A stretch of 64,000 bases of DNA from NCBI RefSeq assembly GCF_007625075.1, contig NZ_QMIE01000008.1, positions 62,001-126,000 of the forward strand, given 5' to 3'. Positions 18,109-26,386 of the stretch are shown here, in pieces (the first letter of the stretch is position 1; every line of letters starts with the position of its first letter). The translations under genes and the position numbers were made by a program. Below the pieces are notes generated by a model. It searched no databases and was not told the origin of the DNA. It saw only the letters and a program-made list of their open reading frames with translations. Source of the stretch: Oceanidesulfovibrio indonesiensis (GTDB lineage Bacteria > Desulfobacterota > Desulfovibrionia > Desulfovibrionales > Desulfovibrionaceae).

Positions 18109-18675
18109 CTACATGGTCTTCGCCTCGCCCTCTGGAGGGGGCGGGGAAGAGGGAGCCGGTTCCGGCTGTGGAGACGCTTCCGGGCCCAGAAGTTTGCCGA
18201 AGGCGTCGAGCATTTCGTTCACTCCCTGGCGGATGATGTTCTTGGTGCGCCAGGCCACGTATTTGTCGTACGAAGAAAATCCAGGGAACATCAGAGTCTT
18301 GGCCTGGGTGTCCAGGGGGCCGGAATCGGCAATGGGTTCCGCGACCAGCACAGGAGCAGAAGCGCTACGATCCACGTAGAAAATGGTCATTTTTCGCAGA
18401 TTGTCCAGCCGACCTTTCTCTATGCAAAGCTTGAGGATGGGCTGATTGTCGGGCATGAGATCCTTGGAGCGCACTTCGCCGATCTTGATGCCTTCGAGCA
18501 TGACAGGTGACGGTACTGGAAGATCCATGGCCTGATCCATGGTGACCTGCACTTGCCGGGAGAGCAACGGCATGCACATGGAGCCGATGCCCACCTCGTC
18601 GCACGCGGTGAGCCACGATGCAGCCAGAATGCACAAAAGGCAGGCAAGCAGTCGGCTGTGAATCCGTTTGACCAT
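18109..18675 (-). CDS. Lipoprotein with a short MCE/MlaD-like segment
   Basis: A 188-aa predicted lipoprotein. The N-terminus is a type II signal with lipobox L-T-A-C and the modified cysteine at residue 25. The middle reads V-x-L-E-G-I-K-I-G-E-V, resembling the core turn of MCE/MlaD domains (G-V-K-V-G-x-V) that bind lipids. The C-terminus is a Pro/Glu-rich tail (PEPAPSSPPPPEG). It lacks the full MCE length, so the resemblance may be superficial. An ABC-type lipid trafficking locus is not nearby. It reads toward the FAD/Fe-S oxidoreductase gene 123 bp further on, but co-transcription is uncertain. Function unknown. Confidence 0.7.
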   Translation of the reverse strand: MVKRIHSRLLACLLCILAASWLTACDEVGIGSMCMPLLSRQVQVTMDQAMDLPVPSPVMLEGIKIGEVRSKDLMPDNQPILKLCIEKGRLDNLRKMTIFYVDRSASAPVLVAEPIADSGPLDTQAKTLMFPGFSSYDKYVAWRTKNIIRQGVNEMLDAFGKLLGPEASPQPEPAPSSPPPPEGEAKTM

Positions 18676-18758
18676 GAGAGAACTCCTTTATGAGGACAGG
18701 GCCGACGCCCTGAACATTCGAAACATGCATGCGGACGCGTTCCGCACAGGAAACGTCC

Positions 18759-19925
18759 ATGGAAGCACCCTACAGCAATTCACCGGAGGATGCCAAGGCC
18801 GACGCGACCGGCGCAGCTGCGCCCCATGGCGGCAGGCTTCTGGCCGTGGCTCGCGAACGCGGTGTCCGTCCGCAGGATGTGCTTGATTTCTCCAACAACA
18901 CCGACGTGCTCGCCGAGCCTGTGAGCGAACGTCTCCTTGCCGGCGCGGACACGGATTACCGGCATTACCCGGAAGCGGAAGCTCCGCTGCTGACCGCTGC
19001 TCTGGCCCGGCACGAGGGCGTTGAGTCGTCGCATATCCTGCCCACCCACGGGGCGGCCGAAGCCATCCTCGTGACACTCGCCGGATTGCGCCCGCGCCGC
19101 GTGCTGCTCGTGGGGCCCATATTCTCCGAGTACGAACGCACGGCCCGCGCGTTGTCCATCCCGGTGGAAATTCACCCTCTCGACCCGGACGAGGACTTCG
19201 CTCTATCGAAAACCGCGCTCGAAGCCATACGCAACCGCATGGCCGAGACAGGAGCGGACGCCGTGGTCCTGTGCTCGCCGAACAACCCCACCGGCCAGGT
19301 GTACGAGCGCCTGCCTGAACTCGCGGCCTCGCTACGGCATGCAATTCTGCTGGTAGACCAGGCCTACCGCGACCTGGCGCAAGACGAGGAGGACCGTCCC
19401 GCCCCGGTGGCGAGCTATACCGAGTTGGCCGCCGCTGCCGGAGAAGGCGTGGCCGTTTGCTGCATCGGCTCCCTGACCAAGACCTGCGCCTGCCCGGGAC
19501 TCAGGCTGGGGTACGTGGTGGGGGATGAGGACCTGGTGCGGACCATTGCCGCGCTCAAGCCCCCGTGGTCGGTCACGGCGCTGGCGCAGCATGCCGGCGC
19601 GCTTTTTCTGGAGCACGCCGCTGAGTACGCCGATTCGCGGCGCCGCATGCCCGCCTTGCGAGGGGAGCTCGCGGCTGCCCTGGCTGCGCTGCCCGGCGTG
19701 GCGCGGGTGCTGCCCTCCAAGACGAACTTCCTCTGTGTGCGGCTGGCGGACGGGCTGCGGGCAGGGGACGTGGCCCGGGCGCTGGAAGAGAAACTCATCC
19801 TCGTGCGCGACTGCGACGACATTACGGGCATGGCCCCGGGCTTCCTGCGCATCCAGGTACGGACAGAAAGAGATAATGAACGGCTTGTGGATGCGCTCGG
19901 AGATGTATTGCGGCCGCGAGCCTGA
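18759..19925 (+). CDS. Class I/II aminotransferase of the CobD/HisC type
   Basis: A 388-aa PLP enzyme. I chose the ATG at 18759 over the upstream ATG at 18729 because AGGA sits about 9 bp before it. HGGRLLAVARERGV near residue 25 and DFSNNTDVLAEP are the hallmark opening of threonine-phosphate decarboxylase (CobD) and its HisC relatives. Later come CSPNNPTGQVY (phosphate/aldimine Asn region), VDQAYRDL, the Schiff-base lysine K241 in SLTKTCACPGLRLGY, and the C-terminal Arg in RIQVRT. CobD makes (R)-1-aminopropan-2-ol phosphate for the cobalamin nucleotide loop. A cobalamin riboswitch lies just downstream but controls metE, not this gene. A HisC-like or unrelated aminotransferase role remains possible. 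Confidence 0.8.
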   Translation: MEAPYSNSPEDAKADATGAAAPHGGRLLAVARERGVRPQDVLDFSNNTDVLAEPVSERLLAGADTDYRHYPEAEAPLLTAALARHEGVESSHILPTHGAAEAILVTLAGLRPRRVLLVGPIFSEYERTARALSIPVEIHPLDPDEDFALSKTALEAIRNRMAETGADAVVLCSPNNPTGQVYERLPELAASLRHAILLVDQAYRDLAQDEEDRPAPVASYTELAAAAGEGVAVCCIGSLTKTCACPGLRLGYVVGDEDLVRTIAALKPPWSVTALAQHAGALFLEHAAEYADSRRRMPALRGELAAALAALPGVARVLPSKTNFLCVRLADGLRAGDVARALEEKLILVRDCDDITGMAPGFLRIQVRTERDNERLVDALGDVLRPRA

Positions 19926-19930
19926 ATAGT

Positions 19931-19959
19931 TTGACAAGGTCGGGGCCATCTTCCATACT
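19931..19959 (+). promoter_or_regulatory. Sigma-70-type promoter of the metE riboswitch transcript
   Basis: TTGACA at 19931-19936 is a perfect -35. After a 17-bp spacer comes CATACT (19954-19959), four of six matches to TATAAT. The predicted start at about 19966 lies 10 bases before the first stem of the cobalamin aptamer, supporting the assignment. Confidence 0.65.
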
Positions 19960-19975
19960 CCGCCCAACATTGGAA

Positions 19976-20137
19976 CTCCGAGAAACGGAAGACGGTGAGA
20001 ATCCGTCGCAGACGCGCTGCTGTATTCGGGATCAGCGCCGGGGACAGCTCCACTGGACATGATGATTTGTCCGGGAAGGAGCCCCTGCCGAGGCCGGGCT
20101 ATAAGCCCAATCCCGTAAGCCAGAAGACGTCTCGGAG
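19976..20137 (+). ncRNA. Cobalamin (B12) riboswitch aptamer
   Basis: The closing P1 stem is exact: CTCCGAGA at 19976-19983 pairs with TCTCGGAG at 20130-20137. Inside are the conserved blocks of the family: GGAAGACGGTGAGAATCC followed by GCTGCTGTA for the core, and AAGCCAGAAGACGTC, the B12 box region. The element sits between a sigma-70 promoter and an intrinsic terminator in front of metE, the cobalamin-independent methionine synthase. The expected logic is that bound cobalamin favours termination, so metE is silenced when B12 supports the B12-dependent enzyme MetH (not in this window). Confidence 0.88.
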
Positions 20138-20222
20138 AGTTATCGCAGGCACGCCTCGCGCCTTGGGCTGCTGACGCCGGATTGCACTCTAACGTGTCTT
20201 CGGCGCTCGCCGAGACAGACAG

Positions 20223-20253
20223 CCCATTCTCAATTTGAGGATGGGTTTTTGTT
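20223..20253 (+). terminator. Riboswitch-controlled terminator before metE
   Basis: CCCATTCTCA at 20223-20232 pairs imperfectly with TGAGGATGGG at 20236-20245, followed by TTTTTG and a further T-run. It lies between the aptamer and metE, so it is the likely expression platform. Confidence 0.8.
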
Positions 20254-20343
20254 TTTTTTCAGCCCATAGCGTTTGAGCACCTGCCTGCCAAACCTCTTAT
20301 TGCGCGCGCGAAATCGCGCAAGCCCATGGGGCAAGGAGAAAGC

Positions 20344-22614
20344 ATGCAGACGCACTTGTTGGGGTTTTCCCGCATGGGGAAACTGCGGGAACTGAAACGG
20401 GCTCTGGAAACGTATTGGAAAGGCGAAATCGGAGCTGAGGAACTCATCGCCACAGGCCAGGAACTTCGGGCCAGACATTGGAAACTGCAACGCGGCGCAG
20501 GTATTGAGCTGCTGCCCGTGGGCGATTTCTCTTGCTACGATCACATGCTGGACATGACCGCCGCCCTGGGCGCCGTGCCCGCACGCTACGGCGCGCCTGA
20601 CGGCGGCGTTGATCTGGATGCCTATTTCCAGATGGCCCGCGGCGGGCAGGGCGTACCGGCCATGGAGATGTCAAAGTGGTTCGACACCAACTACCATTAC
20701 ATCGTGCCCGAGCTTGCGCCGGACCAGCGCTTCTCCGTGAACGTAAACAAGCTGCTGACCGAAATCGAGGAGGCCAAACAGCTGGGCGGCCCGATCAAGG
20801 CCGTTCTTCCCGGCCCGATCACCTTTTGCACGATGTCCAAGTCGACTGATCCGGGCTTCGACCGTTTCGAACTGCTTTCGGCCATTGTCGAGGCGTATGA
20901 AGAGCTTTTGGGCCAAATCGGCGGGCAGTGCGACTGGATTCAGCTGGACGAGCCAGTTCTGGCCCAGGAACTGCCGGATGAGGTCAAAGGCGCGTTCAAT
21001 AACGCATATGATGCACTGCTGAAGGCTGCGAGCCCGGCCAAGGCGATGTTGGCCACATACTTCGGCTCAATCGCGCACAACCTGGACGAACTCGAAGATT
21101 TGCCGCTCCACGCCCTGCATGTGGATCTGGTGCGCGCGCCCGGACAGCTTGACGCCGTGCTGGAGTCGCTTCCCAAACAGACAAAGCTCTCCCTGGGCGT
21201 GGTGAACGGCCGAAACATCTGGAAGGTCGATGCCGACAAGGCTTTGGAGCAGATACGACAAGCCGTAAACACGCTTGGATCGGACAGGATCATGCTCGCC
21301 CCGTCCTGCTCGCTGCTCCATGTGCCTGTTGACCTGGAGGACGAGCCCGAACTGCCCACAGACATCAAGCGCTGGATGGCCTTTGGCGTGCAGAAATGCC
21401 AGGAGGTCGGCAAGCTCGCCGCCGCGGCAACAGGCCAGGATGTGGCGACGTGGCTCGATGAAAACCGCGCAGCCTGGGACTCTCGCCGTTCCGACCCCGC
21501 ATTGCACAGGCAGGACGTGCGCGAGCGGATCGGGTCCCTTTCCCCGACCATGTACGCCCGGCCGCTGCCTTACGCGGAACGCAGACCGGCACAGCGAGAG
21601 CGGCTGGGCCTCCCCCTGCTGCCAACCACGACCATCGGCTCCTTCCCCCAGACAACGGATATCCGCGCCGCACGGCGGGACTACAAGCGCGGTGATCTTT
21701 CGGAGGAGACGTATCTGCAGCGCATGCGCGACTGCATCCGGGGCGTGGTCAACCGCCAGGAAGAGCTTGGTCTGGATGTGCTCGTGCACGGCGAGCCGGA
21801 GCGTAACGACATGGTGGAGTACTTCGGCGAGCAGCTCGACGGCTTCTGCTTCACCAATAACGGCTGGGTGCAGAGCTACGGTTCCCGCTGTGTCAAGCCG
21901 CCGGTCATCTACGGCGATGTCGCCCGCAGCAAGCCCATGACCGTGACCTGGAGTGAGTTCGCCCAGTCCCTCACGGACAAGCCCATGAAGGGAATGCTCA
22001 CTGGGCCTGTCACCATTCTGTGCTGGAGCTTTGTGCGCGACGACCAGCCGCGTAGCGAGACATGCCGGCAGATTGCCCTGGCCATCCGCGACGAGGTGGC
22101 TGATCTGGAGCAGGTAGGGCTCGGCATCATCCAGGTGGACGAGCCAGCCTTGCGCGAGGGCGCGCCCCTGCGGGTATCCGATTGGGACGAGTACTTCCGC
22201 TGGGCCGTGGATTGCTTCCGCTTGGCCGCCAACGTGGCCGCCCCGGAAACGCAGATTCATACGCACATGTGCTACTGCGACTTCAACGACATCATCGAGC
22301 ATATCGCGGCCATGGACGCCGACGTTATCAGCCTGGAAGCCAGCCGCAGTAGAATGGAGCTGCTCGAAGCGTTCCGGTTGTTCGAGTACCCCAATGAGGT
22401 CGGTCCGGGCATCTACGACATCCACAGCCCGCGCGTTCCCAGTGTGGACGAAATGGCCAACCTGCTGCGCCGTGCGGTGGCGGTGCTGCCGGTGGATCGG
22501 CTGTGGGCGAATCCTGATTGCGGCCTCAAAACCCGCGGCTGGGAGGAAACCACTGCCTCCCTGCGCAACATGGTGGAAGCGGCGCGGATTATGCGCCAGG
22601 AGCTTCGTCCGTAA
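20344..22614 (+). CDS. metE: Cobalamin-independent methionine synthase MetE
   Basis: Transfers a methyl group from 5-methyltetrahydropteroyl-polyglutamate to homocysteine, giving methionine without B12. The ATG at 20344 is preferred over 20326 because AAGGAG lies just before it; this gives 756 aa, the usual length. Zinc ligands sit at the same numbers as in the E. coli enzyme: H641 and C643 (in HMCYC), E665 (SLEAS) and C726 (NPDCGLKTRGW). The two-barrel architecture is complete: the N-terminal barrel starts FSRMGKLRELKRALE and the C-terminal barrel opens with TTTIGSFPQT. Expression should be controlled by the upstream cobalamin riboswitch. A small unknown gene follows 21 bp downstream. Confidence 0.97.
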   Translation: MQTHLLGFSRMGKLRELKRALETYWKGEIGAEELIATGQELRARHWKLQRGAGIELLPVGDFSCYDHMLDMTAALGAVPARYGAPDGGVDLDAYFQMARGGQGVPAMEMSKWFDTNYHYIVPELAPDQRFSVNVNKLLTEIEEAKQLGGPIKAVLPGPITFCTMSKSTDPGFDRFELLSAIVEAYEELLGQIGGQCDWIQLDEPVLAQELPDEVKGAFNNAYDALLKAASPAKAMLATYFGSIAHNLDELEDLPLHALHVDLVRAPGQLDAVLESLPKQTKLSLGVVNGRNIWKVDADKALEQIRQAVNTLGSDRIMLAPSCSLLHVPVDLEDEPELPTDIKRWMAFGVQKCQEVGKLAAAATGQDVATWLDENRAAWDSRRSDPALHRQDVRERIGSLSPTMYARPLPYAERRPAQRERLGLPLLPTTTIGSFPQTTDIRAARRDYKRGDLSEETYLQRMRDCIRGVVNRQEELGLDVLVHGEPERNDMVEYFGEQLDGFCFTNNGWVQSYGSRCVKPPVIYGDVARSKPMTVTWSEFAQSLTDKPMKGMLTGPVTILCWSFVRDDQPRSETCRQIALAIRDEVADLEQVGLGIIQVDEPALREGAPLRVSDWDEYFRWAVDCFRLAANVAAPETQIHTHMCYCDFNDIIEHIAAMDADVISLEASRSRMELLEAFRLFEYPNEVGPGIYDIHSPRVPSVDEMANLLRRAVAVLPVDRLWANPDCGLKTRGWEETTASLRNMVEAARIMRQELRP

Positions 22615-22635
22615 ATTGAAAAGAATGGTTCCGAA

Positions 22636-22986
22636 ATGGACTACTACCGCAAGAAAGCGCAAGTTGAGGCGCTGCTCCTGGAAATGAACCCGCCGCCAAC
22701 AGTGCGGCAGTATTTCCGGGTCGTCAAAGAAGTCTATGCGCACGAGCGCTACGAGCTGACGCTTTCTTTGTGCGAGGCCTTTGTTCTGTCCGTGCTGCCG
22801 CGCGGGCAGGGCCAAGGGTCTTTGATGCGTTCGGAGAGCGTGGACAATGCGCGTGCCGCGACCTCGTTTGCCGAAAAAGAGATGGCGACGCTGGAAGCCA
22901 TCTGCGCCGCTGTGGCGCTGGCGCTGGTCTTTGGCGTGTCGTTTTGCTCGACCAGTGTGCGCGGGTGGAAAGGGAGTATGTATTGA
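22636..22986 (+). CDS. Small hypothetical protein downstream of metE
   Basis: A 116-aa frame starting 21 bp after metE, so possibly co-transcribed and under the same riboswitch. The N-terminal 60 residues are mixed charged and helical (YYRKKAQVEALLLEMN...). The C-terminal third has one hydrophobic stretch (AICAAVALALVFGVSF), suggesting a single membrane segment or buried helix near the end. I recognise no domain, and the ribosome site is weak. It may be a real small gene or a spurious frame in GC-rich DNA. Confidence 0.45.
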   Translation: MDYYRKKAQVEALLLEMNPPPTVRQYFRVVKEVYAHERYELTLSLCEAFVLSVLPRGQGQGSLMRSESVDNARAATSFAEKEMATLEAICAAVALALVFGVSFCSTSVRGWKGSMY

Positions 22987-23053
22987 CGAAAGGGACGAAG
23001 TCCCCAAAAGAACACGTTTAGTAAGGGAGAGCGCGAGAGGGAGAATCCTTTTC

Positions 23054-23080
23054 AAAGGGTGTCCCTTTCGCCTTTTTCTT
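23054..23080 (+). terminator. Intrinsic terminator after the metE unit
   Basis: AAAGGG at 23054-23059 and CCCTTT at 23063-23068 form a short stem with a three-base loop, followed by a T-rich run (23073-23082). It lies just before the convergent hypF stop, so it separates the two opposing genes. Confidence 0.55.
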
Positions 23081-23082
23081 TT

Positions 23083-25464
23083 CTAGCCCTTCGCCAGCAT
23101 GAGCCGGCCCCAGGCGGCCTGGCCCAGGGCGATGCAGCCGTCGTTGGGCGGGACAAAGCCGTGGCGGAGCGGGGTGAGGCCGCGGGCGGCGAGAGCCGGG
23201 GGCAGCCCGAGGGCGATGGTGCGGTTCTGGAACACTCCGCCGGAGAGAGCCACGTTTGAGACGCCGAGGCGCTGGGCGTGGTGCGCGGCCCAGGCGGCAA
23301 GTCCCTGGATGAGTCCGAGGTGGAAACGCCGGCTGATAACTCCGGCAGGGACCCCGACCTCCCAATCGGCATGGACCTGGATGAAGAGGGCGAGGGTGTC
23401 CAGCGCGCCGTCCTCGCGCATGGGGCAGGCGTAGGCGGCTGTTTCGGAGGAATCCTGAATTCCTTCCAGCCGGATGGCGGCCTGGCCTTCGTAGCTGGCG
23501 GTGTTGGCGATGCCGAGCATGGCGGCGACGCCGTCGAAGAGCCGGCCGCAACTGGTGGTGACAGGCGCGTTGATCTTTTTTTCGAGCATCTGCGGGAGCA
23601 TGGAGCTCATGGCGCCGAACTCGTCGAGCCATGGCCATGGTCGCGTTCCGGGCTTGGTGATTCCGAGGGCGTGCAGGCAACTCTGGGCGATGCGCCAGGG
23701 TTCCTTCACGGCGGCGTCGCCGCCCGGCAGCAGGATGGGCGCGAAATGCGCGACGCGCTCGTGTGCAAGGGCCCCGGTGTCCACAAAAATCGCCTCCCCG
23801 CCCCAGAGTGTGCCGTCCTCGCCGAGGCCGGTGCCGTCCAGCGCCAGGCCGAGAGCCGCGCCGCGGAAACGGTGCTCGGCAAGCACGGCGTGAATATGCG
23901 CCACATGGTGCTGGAGCGCCATGGTTGGCAGACCGGATTCCTCCAGGGCCCAGCGGGTGGCGAGGAAGTTCGGATGGAGATCGTGAACCACGAGTTCCGG
24001 CGCGACCTGGAGAATGGACTGGAGATGTGTTGTGATCTCCCGGAAGAATCCCAGGGTTTCGAGATTTTCAAGATCGCCGATGTGCTGGCTGAGAAAAGCC
24101 TGCGCTCCCTTGGTGAGGCAGATGGTGTTCTTGAGCTCGGGGCCTGCGCCCAGCACCACGGGCGCGCCGTGTTCGAGCGGCTGGATGTCCACGGGCGAGG
24201 GGGTGTAGCCCCGCGCGCGGCGGAAGTACAGGAGCGGCGGGCCATGCTTACTGGCTGCCTCCGGCTGGCCCGCGGCGTCTTCGGGACGCAGGGGCATGAC
24301 CACAGAGTCATCAGTGCGGATGAGGATGTCGCGGTCGTGGAGCAGGAAGCAATCCGCGATGTGCGCGAGCCGGTCCAGGGCCTCGCGGTTGCCCAGAGCG
24401 ATGGGCTCGTCCGACATGTTGCCTGAGGTCATGACCAGCGCAGGAAACGCGCCGGCGCCGGATTCTTTGAGAAATCTGAAAAGGACGTGGTGCAGGGGCG
24501 TGTATGGCAGCATCACGCCTACGAGATCCGTATCCGTTGCGATGGACGCGGCAAGGGGCGCGCTTTCGGGTCGAGGTTTCGATCGCGGCAGCAGGGCGAT
24601 GGGCCGGACCGCACCGGTGAGCACGGTTTTCGCGTCATCGTCGATGTGCACGTACACCGCCGCGGCATCGATGTCCGGAACCATGACCGCGAGGGGTTTA
24701 TGGGGTCGGAGCTTGCGCTCGCGAAGCAGTTGGACGGCGGTGTCGTTGGTCGCGTCGCAGGCCAGGTGGAAGCCGCCCAGGCCCTTGATGGCCGCGATTT
24801 CGCCGGCAACGAGCCTGCGGGCGAGCTCGCGCAGGGCGTCCATGCCCTGGCAGACCGAGCCCCCGTCCGCATCCTGCAGCCAGATGCGAGGTCCGCACAC
24901 CGGGCAGGCGTTGGGCTGGGCATGGAACCGCCTGTTCAGCGGGTCCTCGTACTCGGCGGCGCAAGCCTCACACAGGGGAAAGCAGGCCATGGACGTGGTG
25001 GCGCGGTCGTACGGAATGGAGCGGGTGATGGTGTAGCGTGGCCCGCAGTTGGTGCAGTTGGTGAACGGATAGAGAAAGCGGCGGTCCTGCGGATCGTTCA
25101 TTTCGGCCAGACAGTCCGCACAGGTGGCGGTGTCCGGACTGATGAGCACGGCGTGGCCCTCGCCAGTATCGCTCTTGAGAATACGGAATCCGTCGTCCGG
25201 CATGGCGTCAGCCTCGAATATCCGATCATCCAGGGAGACGATGCGCGCCAGCGGCGGCACTTCGTTGACGAGCGCGCTGCGAAAGGATTCGGTAACGGAC
25301 TCGGGGCCGGTCACCTCGATGACAACGCCTTCGGGCGAGTTTTTCACGAAGCCGGCAAGGTCGCGTTCCACGGCGATGCGGTAGACAAACGGCCGGAACC
25401 CCACGCCCTGGACCTGACCCGTGACCACGAAACGGCGCCTGGCAAGAGAAGATGCGGTGGGCAT
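23083..25464 (-). CDS. hypF: Carbamoyltransferase HypF (NiFe-hydrogenase maturation)
   Basis: Transfers the carbamoyl group of carbamoyl phosphate, via an adenylate, to HypE for cyanide-ligand synthesis of the NiFe active site. The frame is open upstream to 25554, but I place the start at 25464, just before the acylphosphatase domain (RRFVVTGQVQGVGFRPFVYR); this gives 793 aa. Domain order: acylphosphatase, two zinc-finger-like CxxC pairs (CADC, CTNC, CEAC, CPVC), a YrdC-like domain (IKGLGGFHLACDA), and a Kae1-like carbamoyltransferase domain with the HHVAHIHAV metal site and a GGVFQNR end. No other hyp or hydrogenase gene is in the window. Confidence 0.95.
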   Translation of the reverse strand: MPTASSLARRRFVVTGQVQGVGFRPFVYRIAVERDLAGFVKNSPEGVVIEVTGPESVTESFRSALVNEVPPLARIVSLDDRIFEADAMPDDGFRILKSDTGEGHAVLISPDTATCADCLAEMNDPQDRRFLYPFTNCTNCGPRYTITRSIPYDRATTSMACFPLCEACAAEYEDPLNRRFHAQPNACPVCGPRIWLQDADGGSVCQGMDALRELARRLVAGEIAAIKGLGGFHLACDATNDTAVQLLRERKLRPHKPLAVMVPDIDAAAVYVHIDDDAKTVLTGAVRPIALLPRSKPRPESAPLAASIATDTDLVGVMLPYTPLHHVLFRFLKESGAGAFPALVMTSGNMSDEPIALGNREALDRLAHIADCFLLHDRDILIRTDDSVVMPLRPEDAAGQPEAASKHGPPLLYFRRARGYTPSPVDIQPLEHGAPVVLGAGPELKNTICLTKGAQAFLSQHIGDLENLETLGFFREITTHLQSILQVAPELVVHDLHPNFLATRWALEESGLPTMALQHHVAHIHAVLAEHRFRGAALGLALDGTGLGEDGTLWGGEAIFVDTGALAHERVAHFAPILLPGGDAAVKEPWRIAQSCLHALGITKPGTRPWPWLDEFGAMSSMLPQMLEKKINAPVTTSCGRLFDGVAAMLGIANTASYEGQAAIRLEGIQDSSETAAYACPMREDGALDTLALFIQVHADWEVGVPAGVISRRFHLGLIQGLAAWAAHHAQRLGVSNVALSGGVFQNRTIALGLPPALAARGLTPLRHGFVPPNDGCIALGQAAWGRLMLAKG

Positions 25465-25777
25465 GCAGCGGGTGTAACCATTCGCGGCAGGAAATGGAAG
25501 TGATTGTGAAACCTTCGTAAACATGGGGTCAGAAAAAGGGGACCGGGTAGACATGGCGCGTCCAGGGAATTAATACTTGGATCAGAAAATCCTTAAATTA
25601 CGCTCCTCAGTTACTATGGATGGCCACGTCTTCCTCTGGGCCACGCGGCGAATGACAGGGGAACACGGAGTCGAAAACTTCGTGCTTCAGTAAATCAGGT
25701 GTGGCGGTGAAGGCCGCTGCCAGTTTGTCCCATGACCGACCAATCATGATTGTACGCAAGGAAATCGAGACGTTTTT
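25465..25777. other. Divergent intergenic region between hypF and the cysteine-cluster gene
   Basis: About 310 bases that should carry two divergent promoters. No strong -35/-10 pair or operator was seen. Reading frames here are short and unconvincing. Confidence 0.5.
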
Positions 25778-26371
25778 ATGACGTGCTGGACCGACATGTT
25801 TCCAGGTGAATCCGTGGCCGCGAAATGCGCCAAGGAGGACCCCGCCATCTGCGCGCGTTGCGCCCTCACCGGGCCCACGTGCTGCACTGTTGCGCCCGGC
25901 AGCGAGCCGAACTGCTTTCCTGTATCCGAGATGGAATGGGAGCGTGTTCTGGACTATGCCGGCGAACGCGGGGCCTTTGTCCGGGAGGTGAACACCCAGC
26001 CGTTCCGGAACATGGTCGCGCGCCTTTTTCCCGGCGAGCGCAACCATGTCGAGACACTGTTTCCTCACCACAAGGTTCATCTGCGTCTGGCCACTGGCAC
26101 AAACGGCCGGTGCATATTTTCCTCGGCCGGGGGCTGCGAGCTCCCGCGCGAGGCCCGGCCGTACTACTGCCGGCTCTTTCCCCTCTGGGTGTACGGCGAA
26201 CGGCTCACGGTTTTCGATGCGGCCGGTTGTGTGGCCGTGCGCGAGGGCCGCGGCGTACGCGGCGTGCTGAGCCGGCTCGGTACGACGGAAAGCGAAGTGC
26301 GCAGTCTGTTCGGCCGGCTGCGGCTGGCGTGGGGCCTGGACCCCGGACCCGGATTCCCAGCCACTACGTAA
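25778..26371 (+). CDS. YkgJ-type cysteine-cluster protein
   Basis: A 197-aa soluble protein with eight to nine cysteines in the N-terminal two thirds. Two pairs matter: CARCALTGPTCC near residues 25-36 and CIFSSAGGCELPREARPYYCRLFP near 111-134. The latter matches the CxxxxxxxxC-x(n)-RPxxCRxFPL signature of YkgJ-family proteins, thought to bind zinc or an Fe-S centre. The function of the family is poorly defined. The gene starts 15 bp upstream of the PBP1A gene and is probably co-transcribed with it; whether it relates to peptidoglycan synthesis is unknown. Confidence 0.8.
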   Translation: MTCWTDMFPGESVAAKCAKEDPAICARCALTGPTCCTVAPGSEPNCFPVSEMEWERVLDYAGERGAFVREVNTQPFRNMVARLFPGERNHVETLFPHHKVHLRLATGTNGRCIFSSAGGCELPREARPYYCRLFPLWVYGERLTVFDAAGCVAVREGRGVRGVLSRLGTTESEVRSLFGRLRLAWGLDPGPGFPATT

Positions 26372-26386
26372 CATGTACATATTCAT

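Noticed and set aside
21067-23055. Long minus-strand frame opposite metE
   Set aside because: MetE on the plus strand has all zinc ligands; the opposite frame shows no domain.
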